A stretch of 47,054 nucleotides of DNA from CAYJPA01 sp964371945 (GTDB lineage: Bacteria > Chloroflexota > Chloroflexia > Thermomicrobiales > UBA6265), in NCBI GenBank assembly GCA_964371945.1, contig CAYJPA010000046.1, positions 1 through 47,054 on the forward strand, given 5' to 3'. Positions 24,653 through 31,786 of this stretch are shown in pieces. Each line of letters opens with the position of its first letter. The stretch's first letter is position 1. Below the pieces are notes generated by a model. The model did not search any database, was not told where the DNA came from, and worked only from the letters and a program-made list of their open reading frames with translations. The translations under genes were made by a program, and so were the position numbers.

Positions 24653-25156
24653 ATGCTCTCTGCCGTCGCCGCACTCTTCGCAGCGCTCTCGTTGGCGTCC
24701 ATCGGCGCCATGACAGGAGTCTTTTTTGCGTTTTCGGTGGCGGTGATGCCTGGTTTCGATGCGATCCCGGCCGGAGAAGCAATCCGGGCGATGCAGAGCA
24801 TCAACCGGAAGATTCTGAATCCGCTCTTCCTGCTCGTCTTTTTAGCCGGGGCGATCGTGCCGCTCGTGACCGGTGTGCTGTTGTTGATGGATGGAAATGG
24901 CTGGGCGGGAATCCTGTTCGTGCTTGCTGCAATTGGGTACGGAGCGGGTTCGATCGGTTTGACGATGCGGTACAACGTGCCGATGAACGAGTCGCTCGAC
25001 GGGATCGATGTCGGATTGGTGACGAGCGACGCGTCCAAGATCTGGACCGATTACTCGTCGTCGTGGACCAACTGGAACTCGCTTCGCGCGTTGGCGTGCT
25101 CTGGCAGTTTGCTGCTCGTCGGCCTTGCGCTATTCGTCTGGGGTCGGGCTGGATAA
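24653..25156 (+). CDS. DUF1772 integral membrane protein
   Basis: A 167-residue protein with four membrane helices: LFAALSLASIGAMTGVFFAF, LFLLVFLAGAIVPLVTGVLL, GILFVLAAIGYGAGSIGLTM and LACSGSLLLVGLALFVWG. The loop MRYNVPMNESLD followed by WTDYSSSWTNWNSLRAL is the DUF1772 (anthrone-oxygenase-like) signature, with a conserved Asn-Trp-N pattern. The function in bacteria is not established. The start is ATG 24653 after GGAAAGGA. A half site GATATACCC lies at about 24596-24604, weakly suggesting it belongs to the copper group. Confidence 0.8.
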   Translation: MLSAVAALFAALSLASIGAMTGVFFAFSVAVMPGFDAIPAGEAIRAMQSINRKILNPLFLLVFLAGAIVPLVTGVLLLMDGNGWAGILFVLAAIGYGAGSIGLTMRYNVPMNESLDGIDVGLVTSDASKIWTDYSSSWTNWNSLRALACSGSLLLVGLALFVWGRAG

Positions 25157-25330
25157 CGTGCAGTTCACACATTCGATTTCCAGGAAGTCAGCCATGATCC
25201 ATCCTTCCACCCCGGACCGTAGATAGCGGACTTCGACCCACCGAACTCCGATTGACTCGACCGGTTCGTCGATGATGTCAAACCCATGTAGGGGTCGGGC
25301 ATCTCCGTTTCCGAATGTACGTTGTTGGGG
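25130..25330 (-). pseudogene. Possible SH3-like domain remnant
   Basis: A minus-strand segment reads DIIDEPVESIGVRWVEVRYL, RSGVEGWIMADFLEIECVNC and ends at 25130, overlapping the end of the DUF1772 gene. WVEVRY...GWIMADFLE is the closing strand pair of bacterial SH3 domains. The preceding text has no plausible start. The rest of 25157-25507 shows no gene. Confidence 0.35.
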
Positions 25331-25507
25331 GTGTGAAGAACTTCCAATCCTTCGAAACCAGGAGTGCGAGAGTTGAGCCGGGTCAGGCAACTGAATCTGA
25401 GACCGAATTCTCCGATAAATCTTATCACGGCAGTGTGAATTCGCGATACAATACAAATAACATAGGCGCTTTGATGATTGGTTGTAGACAACCTTGGGAG
25501 GACTTGC

Positions 25508-26902
25508 ATGGGAGCGGTTGAGAGCGCTGCCCTAGTAACGGAGGGCAAAGATCTTGTTCTAAAGCTTTCGATCGGGAGTCTTGATGTCACGCCCGTGCGA
25601 ATTGGAGTGCAACTCGTAGAACATGATGGCACTACTGCCGAGTTTGCCGCGTCATTCGGGTGTGTGTCTGAGGGAGATGTTTGGGTCGGCCGGATAGCGC
25701 TGGAGAAATCGAATAGGCCACGGCTGTTGGAACTTGTCAATGTCTACGCGGAGGAGCCGTCTGTCCAGCTAGAACTTGTGAGCCGTCATCTATTCCATGA
25801 ACCCACTTCCGATGGTGAATGGGAAGGAGGAGACCAAGCGCTCGTTCACCTTTCGACGTTAGAAGAGGAGCAACGGCAGAAGTTTCAAATTCCTGTGATC
25901 ACGCCTGGCGCAACCAAAACCGATCCGAAGTATGCCGTTGTGGTGCTCGCCGAAAATCTTCTTCTCACGCGCCCGCAGAGAATTCCAGGAATCGCCGTTA
26001 TTCCTGTCTCAAACTCCCCAATGGGCTCGGATCAGGTGTATCTACTAAACGAATTGCTCCCGCAAGTCGGATTTCAGGGTCAACTGGACCTCGACTGGTG
26101 GGTGAACATGACCTCGGCGACGAGACCAACACTAGTTGTTTCGATACCTGAGATACACGCATCCAATGAAGAAACTGCCAGAAATTACGCACGGAGGATC
26201 GTGTTCCAAGTCTTCGATTTGCTGGCACTTCGCCGCGGAGCGCCGCCAAGGGCATTGGGTGGCGTTGTTGGCCTTTGGAACATCGACACCCTCCAAACTA
26301 TCGGCCAGTGGATTGAGGGAAGTTATGGCGGCAACCTCCTGGGTGGCTTTACCTCTGGAGAGAGCGAGCACAGCCTCCAACTCGACTGGGCTGGGATGCA
26401 ACAGTACCCGCGGGCGCGTTTATGGGTGTCGCTATTTGAGGATGCGCTGCGAGATGAACGTTGGGACTTTCGATTTTTCCGGTTTTTCAGTCTACTGGAA
26501 GCGATCGGAATTGAAATCCTTCCGGAGAACGATCCTATTCTTGACGAGCAAGGCCGTAAGCGTATGATAAATCAGGTAGAGTGGTTCACCACTAAACAAT
26601 CGAGAGGCAAAATCTATGAGCTTAAGAGATTGGTCAGCGGCATTTTTGGCTCAACTCCGCCTGGCAACAAGGATTGGGACGAGTTCGGAGCGTGGGCGAA
26701 AGTCAGAAATCAAGTTGCGCACCAAGGAGGATGGGCAGTTCCGGAAGGCCAACGGCCAACAAGTCAGCACATCAAGACGGAAGCGAAGATAGCTGCCTTC
26801 GGACACGATGGAACATTTGAGAGTGGTGCCGATGCGATCCTTCGTTCGGCTGGAGATCTGACGTCCTCTGTTCTCTTTGCGGCACTGCAGGGAAAGCTCT
26901 AG
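25508..26902 (+). CDS. Large orphan protein with HEPN-like C-terminal motif
   Basis: A 464-residue cytoplasmic protein with no signal peptide or membrane helix, starting at ATG 25508 (GGGAGG upstream). The base composition is clearly lower in GC than its neighbours. The N-terminal 130 residues are beta-rich (LVLKLSIGSLDVTPVRIGVQ). The middle has QVYLLNELLPQVGFQGQLDL and LVVSIPEIHASNEETARNYA. The C-terminal 130 residues are helical and contain FFRFFSLLEAIGIEIL and WAKVRNQVAHQGGWAV, where RNQVAH fits the RNxxxH motif of HEPN RNases and abortive-infection proteins. I know no exact family. A defence or toxin-like role is an inference. Confidence 0.6.
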   Translation: MGAVESAALVTEGKDLVLKLSIGSLDVTPVRIGVQLVEHDGTTAEFAASFGCVSEGDVWVGRIALEKSNRPRLLELVNVYAEEPSVQLELVSRHLFHEPTSDGEWEGGDQALVHLSTLEEEQRQKFQIPVITPGATKTDPKYAVVVLAENLLLTRPQRIPGIAVIPVSNSPMGSDQVYLLNELLPQVGFQGQLDLDWWVNMTSATRPTLVVSIPEIHASNEETARNYARRIVFQVFDLLALRRGAPPRALGGVVGLWNIDTLQTIGQWIEGSYGGNLLGGFTSGESEHSLQLDWAGMQQYPRARLWVSLFEDALRDERWDFRFFRFFSLLEAIGIEILPENDPILDEQGRKRMINQVEWFTTKQSRGKIYELKRLVSGIFGSTPPGNKDWDEFGAWAKVRNQVAHQGGWAVPEGQRPTSQHIKTEAKIAAFGHDGTFESGADAILRSAGDLTSSVLFAALQGKL

Positions 26903-27306
26903 AACGTTCAAACAGACACACGACGATTCCATCTCTCTCATCTATGCAAATTGGCCCGCATTCAGCTGTCTCAATATGCTGTAGCGCGACCTTCGCGGTG
27001 TCGGTTAGCGCGTCGTCATCCATCCATGCCCCGGCCGCGGTAAGGGGTTGAACGTTTCAAAGCCCCTATCAACTCGAACGGGCGAGAGCTCAAATTTCCT
27101 ACACCCCCAATCGAATGAATCTTGATTGTGACTGATAAGTCATTTTGCGGGGAGAATATCGGAAGGGGAACGCAATTCCACGCGGGCCGATCTGGTGTCG
27201 CTTTCGAGGGGCAGATATCTCATTCAGGATGGCCGGATGAGAAGAAGGCGACTCAGACCTCGGCCGGAAATTGCGTTATGGATCGTGAAGCCGGGGAGTT
27301 GTGGCG

Positions 27307-27432
27307 GGGCTGCACTCCTGTCGCGGCGCCAGGCACTGATGAGCGGTTTTCTCACGTTGACGATATGGCGTTTGCCATCCCCGAGATGCTGTTGCGAAAA
27401 GAGCCAAAAAACGGTCGCCATTGTGATGCCGG
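27307..27432. repeat. Dispersed intergenic repeat, copy A
   Basis: About 120 bp starting TGCACTCCTGTCGCGGC and ending GTCGCCATTGTGATGC. It is clearly homologous (about four fifths identical by eye) to copy B at 29216-29335. It lies 80 bp before an exported-protein gene. Nothing else is supported in 26903-27510. Confidence 0.75.
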
Positions 27433-27510
27433 AGTATTGAGCATGGAGCATGGATCGATGTTCCCGTGACAGGCACGCGCCTCGTGGCGGGGCAAAGAGA
27501 GGAGTACACC

Positions 27511-28065
27511 ATGGAGACTTCAACTTTGTCGCAACCGGTTTCGCGGCGCGATGTTGTGCGTGGTGCTGTTGGGCTCGGCGTGCTAGCGCCGGTTGCTTTC
27601 GGAGCTCCTTCGGCGGTCAGAGCTGAGGAAGACACGCATGACTACCGCGGTCATCCAGCGGTGGGCATCTGGGTGGAGGAGAATGCTGGATTCCCATACG
27701 CCTACCAAGTGAATCACAGTGACGGCACTCTCATTTACTACAACTGTTACCCGAACGCGTTTTCTTCCCAGAGCCCTTCGAACCTGCCGGTGTTTGGATT
27801 TGGCCAGTGGAGGCCGACCGGAGAGCGGACAACCGAGGGTGTCATGCAGATCGCCTGGGGCGATACGACGGTCGAGACGTTACTCACGATCTGGGGTCGA
27901 GCGGAGCTGATCGACGACAACTCTGCGCGCATTGAGTACCGTGAAAGAGAGGTCGACCGAGCTGGCAAGGTGCTCAGTGAGTACTCGGGGACGGGTAATG
28001 TCAGACGGCTGCAGTGGGAACCGTTCGAAACAACAAAGACACCAGTGGCGACCCCTGGCGCATGA
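27511..28065 (+). CDS. Tat-exported hypothetical protein
   Basis: A 184-residue protein with a twin-arginine signal (VSRRDVVRGAVGLGVLAPVA, cleavage after VRAEE). The mature domain, RGHPAVGIWVEENAGFPYAY, GTLIYYNCYPNAF, FGFGQWRPTGERTTEGVMQI and ARIEYREREVDRAGKVL, is a single beta-barrel-like unit reminiscent of lipocalin-type or SnoaL-like folds seen in other Tat-exported Chloroflexota proteins. No cofactor motif is visible. Start ATG 27511 has AGAGGAG 7 nt upstream; a longer in-frame reading to 27466 is not supported. Confidence 0.65.
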   Translation: METSTLSQPVSRRDVVRGAVGLGVLAPVAFGAPSAVRAEEDTHDYRGHPAVGIWVEENAGFPYAYQVNHSDGTLIYYNCYPNAFSSQSPSNLPVFGFGQWRPTGERTTEGVMQIAWGDTTVETLLTIWGRAELIDDNSARIEYREREVDRAGKVLSEYSGTGNVRRLQWEPFETTKTPVATPGA

Positions 28066-28244
28066 GACTTCAATCGATCGAACGGCTGACGTTGGAAGAA
28101 ACGCTCACGGGGCCCGACGTTCGGCTGAGTATTGCCCGCAAAGGCCTCGCTTTGACAGCGGTTCCGATCTGGTGGTAGATCGCAAGTCGGTGCGACCAGT
28201 CTTGTGCGTGGGCTCCATTTTGGACGCATGTAAAGGAGATGGCG

Positions 28245-29099
28245 ATGAAGACTTCACGTTGGCTCGCCTTCGCACTGATGGCGAGCGTGCTGCTGTTGCC
28301 AACGCTGGCGTCGGCGCAAGAAGCTACGCCTTCCGACCAACCCGCCGGACGGCAGGTTCTCTACGAGATGAATCTCTCCCCGGCCGACATGCCGAAAAAG
28401 CTTGCCAAGATCGGCTTCGACCGCGTTACGATCGCGCCGGGATTCGATGTCACTTTCGATAAGTACGCCGAGGGGATTCGGGGTCGCGGGTCGTACGTCG
28501 AGTCCGGTGAATTGCTTGTTTATCCGCTCGCGCCTTCACCCGTGTGGCGAGGAAATGACGAGATCGGGACGGCAGCAGTGATCTTTCAACCCGGGGAAGA
28601 GATTCGTCTCACGCCGGGCGACTCCATGTTGATTCCGGCGATGCTCACTACTGAGTTCGGTCCGGATGAAGGGATTCGAATGGCTAATCCGGGAACGGTT
28701 GATGCGGTCCATGTCGGATTCCACTTGCACCAGGCAGGTGGCACGTTTTTTAGCCCGCCCGGTTATTCGTACACCCATGGCCAGGAGTATTACGGGGTCG
28801 ACGGATTGGCCCAGGTCAGCGCGGACGACACGGTGTTCCGCCTGACTCGTATCACGGCTGAACCGGGAACGATCCTGCCGTTGACGGATGGCACGGTTGT
28901 GACGTTTTACCAGATCAATGCGGGCGAGCTCACGTACACCAAGACCGGGGCCTCAACGTCCGGTCAGCTCTGGGAGGCAGGAAGATCCGGCAAGGTTGAG
29001 CAAGACCCTGCATTCACGCACGAAGTGCGGGTTACCGGAGATTCGCAGGTGGAAGTGCTCGAATTGGCGGTAATCCCGTCAGCACCGGCATCAGAGTAA
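28245..29099 (+). CDS. Secreted cupin-like protein, paralog 1
   Basis: A 284-residue Sec-exported protein (LAFALMASVLLLPTLASAQE). Two cupin-like halves are suggested by VTIAPGFDVTFDKYAEGIRG...ESGELLVYPL...PGEEIRLTPGDSMLIPAM and, in the second half, RITAEPGTILPLTDGTVVTF. The family histidines of metal-binding cupins are mostly absent, so binding rather than catalysis is likely. Start ATG 28245: AAGGAG lies 6 nt upstream, whereas ATG 28239 abuts it. It is a paralog of the next gene (shared RGRGxYxESGELLV, PSPVWRGNxEIG, GDSMLIP, VGFHLHxxGGTF). Confidence 0.7.
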   Translation: MKTSRWLAFALMASVLLLPTLASAQEATPSDQPAGRQVLYEMNLSPADMPKKLAKIGFDRVTIAPGFDVTFDKYAEGIRGRGSYVESGELLVYPLAPSPVWRGNDEIGTAAVIFQPGEEIRLTPGDSMLIPAMLTTEFGPDEGIRMANPGTVDAVHVGFHLHQAGGTFFSPPGYSYTHGQEYYGVDGLAQVSADDTVFRLTRITAEPGTILPLTDGTVVTFYQINAGELTYTKTGASTSGQLWEAGRSGKVEQDPAFTHEVRVTGDSQVEVLELAVIPSAPASE

Positions 29100-29215
29100 A
29101 AGGGAGAATCCCCACGACGACGCCAAGCGCGTGGCTGGGCTCACTTCCTGCGACGCGGTGATTCCGGTCGGGTTGGAGTTTGCGCGGCTCGCGGAGCTGG
29201 GAGTCGTCGCGACGT

Positions 29216-29335
29216 TGCACTCCTGTCGCGGCACCAGGCTCAGATGAGCGGTTTTCTCGCGTTGACGAAATGGGCGGTCGCCACTCCATCGATGTTGTTG
29301 CGAAGAGATTGGCAAAAGAGTCGCCATTGTGACGC
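29216..29335. repeat. Dispersed intergenic repeat, copy B
   Basis: Homologous to copy A (27307-27432), sharing GCACTCCTGTCGCGGC, GATGAGCGGTTTTCTC, CGTTGACGA and GTCGCCATTGTGA. A third, diverged copy of the last 50 bp is at about 30750-30800. Each copy precedes an exported-protein gene on the plus strand by 80-90 bp. Confidence 0.75.
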
Positions 29336-29419
29336 TTCTCCCTTGATGCTACGGCCGTCGGACAAGATGCCCGCCGCGGGGCGTTTGCGTCGTGGCGGGC
29401 GCATATGAAGGAGAACGTG

Positions 29420-30313
29420 ATGAACGCTCCACGCTGGCTTGCCATCCTCGCGTCGGTGAGCATGTTGTTTCTGCCGGCGACTATCACCGCGCAAGATGCA
29501 ACGCCCATAACCCCCAGCATCGAACGGCAAGTGCTCTTTGAGATGACTCTCATGCCTGCCGATTTGCCGGATCAATTCGTCAAGCTCGACTTCGATCGCA
29601 GCACCGTCGCCCCGGGGGCGGACATCACTTTTGGCGCGCTGGATGAGGGAATCCGTGGTCGCGGACTTTATCTGGAATCCGGCGAGCTGTTGGTCAAATC
29701 GCTTGTGCCTTCTCCCGTTTGGCGGGGTAACGAGGAAATAGGGGCACCGCCGGAAGTCGTTCAGCCAGGGGGCGAGATCCATCTCGCGGCCGGCGATTCG
29801 ATGCTGATTCCGGTAATGGCCACCAGTGAGATCGCCGAAAACACGGGAATTCGGCTGGCGAACCCGGCAACAGTCGCGGCGGTGTTTGTTGGGTTCCACC
29901 TGCATGAGCAAGGAGGCACCTTCTCGTACCCACAAGGGTTAGCTTTTACATCAGGTTCGGATTTTGTCGATCTTGACAGCCTGGCCCGGATCAAAGCGGG
30001 GGCCACGCTCTTCCGCGTCACGCGGATGACTGCAGAGCCGGGAGCGATCCTGCCTCTCGGCGACGACGCGGTCGTGACGTTCTTCTTGGTCGATGAGGGC
30101 AGAGTCGCCTACACCGCGACTGGCGCAGGAGGGAGCTTCACGAAACGAGTGCCGGCTGGACAGAGCATCGCGGTTCAATCGCGGCCTGATCTAACTTCCG
30201 AGGTGAAAGTCACTGGAAACAAGCCAGCGGTTGTGTTCGAGATGGCAGTGATCCCGTCAGCGCCAGCCGCTGAGGAAAGCGAAGTCCCGGCTTCGGCAAC
30301 GCCCGACGCGTAG
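29420..30313 (+). CDS. Secreted cupin-like protein, paralog 2
   Basis: A 297-residue Sec-exported protein (WLAILASVSMLFLPATITAQ), paralogous to the gene at 28245. Shared blocks include EGIRGRGLYLESGELLVKSL, PSPVWRGNEEIG, AAGDSMLIPVM, FVGFHLHEQGGTF and RMTAEPGAILPLGDDAVVTF. The C-terminus is extended and rich in Ala, Ser and Pro. Start ATG 29420 has AAGGAG 6 nt upstream. Tandem duplication of gene plus upstream repeat is likely. The ligand is unknown; the cupin assignment rests on the PGxxI...GDSMLIP pattern. Confidence 0.7.
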   Translation: MNAPRWLAILASVSMLFLPATITAQDATPITPSIERQVLFEMTLMPADLPDQFVKLDFDRSTVAPGADITFGALDEGIRGRGLYLESGELLVKSLVPSPVWRGNEEIGAPPEVVQPGGEIHLAAGDSMLIPVMATSEIAENTGIRLANPATVAAVFVGFHLHEQGGTFSYPQGLAFTSGSDFVDLDSLARIKAGATLFRVTRMTAEPGAILPLGDDAVVTFFLVDEGRVAYTATGAGGSFTKRVPAGQSIAVQSRPDLTSEVKVTGNKPAVVFEMAVIPSAPAAEESEVPASATPDA

Positions 30314-30491
30314 CAAACTGGTATTCATTCCCGATCCGGCAGCGGTCTATTCGAAGGAGCCAGCCCCCATCGAGCACGAAAGAAGGATGTTGGACGCCCT
30401 CCAGGCGTACTGATTCGAAGCCGGTAACATTGCGACGCCAAGGATCGACGCGACGAGGATCACCGACTGTGAGTTGACGGTCCCCCTCAAC

Positions 30492-30700
30492 CTAGCCTGC
30501 TTTGACCGGCGGCTTTGCCTCGTCCAAGCCCCCCGGGAGCATGCAACCGTTGATCGACGGACGCACGGAGGTCGTGCGCCAATGTTGCTTGGATACGTCG
30601 AGCAACGGGTTGTCGGCAATCGCATGCACGTCCGGGTCACCGCCGTGCCCGAGATTGAGGTCACCGCCGCCGGGTGGCTTCATTGCCGGGTCTGAGAACC
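30492..30700 (-). pseudogene. Remnant of the cysteine-rich/GH5-like family, C-terminal end
   Basis: About 60 codons matching the C-terminus of the large proteins downstream: DLNLGHGGDPDVHAIADNPL and LDVSKQHWRTTSVRPSINGC against FNLEHGPDPAVRAISDNPLL and DVLKQHWRATDVRP. Everything upstream of it is lost. It diverged long before the two identical copies arose. The remainder of 30314-30880 has only the third copy of the dispersed repeat near 30750. Confidence 0.75.
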
Positions 30701-30880
30701 GCCAACCGGATGGCTCCGCTCCAACCAAACAGTTGGTTGGCATCGACCGTATGACGATCTGTTGCGAATGGGTTGGTAATTGTGTCTCCTTTGTGGCGCT
30801 GTTCCGCGCATGCTCCAGCCGTGGGAATCGATGATTCTTGAGGACCTGTTGCGTAAGAGTCAGCGTGAAAGGATTTCATC

Positions 30881-31786
30881 ATGGCTACGCCTGCATCGAT
30901 GACGTCCATATCTCGACGAAATGTCATACAGGACGCCGCCTGTTTGGGCCTGCTGGGCTCATTGGCGGCTCTCAACCGGGTCGGCGCCGTCAACGGCCGA
31001 TCAATCGCCGCTTCCCCCGCCGCGGAGCTTGCGCCCTCGATCGAAACGCTGCTGGAACTGGATCTCCCCTCGACCGTGCTCGCCGACGCGCAGTACGCCG
31101 TCTTGTGCCTACACCTTGTGGCTCAGCTGGCCTCATCGAGCACCTGGCTACACGAGAACAAGGGTTGCCAGATGGGGGCGGTTACGGACGGCGAGTTGAC
31201 GCTCACCGTCGCCGGACGAACGGAAATCTTCCGCACGGACGGAAAGCAGGAGTCCGCGGAGGGTGGGGAAACGGTCAGCATCGGCCGTAGTGACGGGTTC
31301 GCGGTCTACGAATTCACGCAGCCGCAGATCTACGCGAACACCGGAGCGACCGAAGCGCACTTCTTCACCGTCGAGTTCAACCGCCTGGAACCAATAGCGA
31401 CGAACGACCAATTGCTCGCACAGGAGGGAGCCGACCTCGGCTTCCCACGGATTGCAGACTTCCTCGGCAATTACTGGGAACCGTATGGCCTGAGTGGGCG
31501 AGATCTGCGCGTCTCGTTGCGCCGTCTAACCTTCGCTCCGGGGGCCGCGTATCGAAGCGCGGGCGATCAGGCGATGGTTCAGTTCGTCGACGAGGGCACA
31601 CTCGAACTTGTCAGCACCATGGCGGACGGCCGTGTCATTGAGCCGCGACAGATGACGGGGAACATCTTCACATCGGCAGCCGGAACCAAACGCGAGTCAG
31701 TCCTGACGAATCGGACCGAAACGCCGAGCATTCTCATTGAGGCATTGTTCACACCGATCGATGAGCCTGCGACGCCCACTGCCTAG
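30881..31786 (+). CDS. Tat-exported cupin-like protein
   Basis: A 301-residue protein with a twin-arginine signal (SISRRNVIQDAACLGLLGSL). The mature part has two similar beta-rich halves: AVTDGELTLTVAGRTEIF with EGGETVSIGRSDGFAVYEFT, and LRRLTFAPGAAYRSAGDQAMVQFVDEGTLEL. This PG-x...-EGTLEL layout fits a bicupin without obvious metal ligands. ATG 30881 has GAAAGGA upstream. It belongs with the other exported proteins of 27.5-30.3 kb in architecture but is not a close sequence paralog. It converges with and slightly overlaps the next minus-strand gene (31749-31786). Confidence 0.7.
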   Translation: MATPASMTSISRRNVIQDAACLGLLGSLAALNRVGAVNGRSIAASPAAELAPSIETLLELDLPSTVLADAQYAVLCLHLVAQLASSSTWLHENKGCQMGAVTDGELTLTVAGRTEIFRTDGKQESAEGGETVSIGRSDGFAVYEFTQPQIYANTGATEAHFFTVEFNRLEPIATNDQLLAQEGADLGFPRIADFLGNYWEPYGLSGRDLRVSLRRLTFAPGAAYRSAGDQAMVQFVDEGTLELVSTMADGRVIEPRQMTGNIFTSAAGTKRESVLTNRTETPSILIEALFTPIDEPATPTA

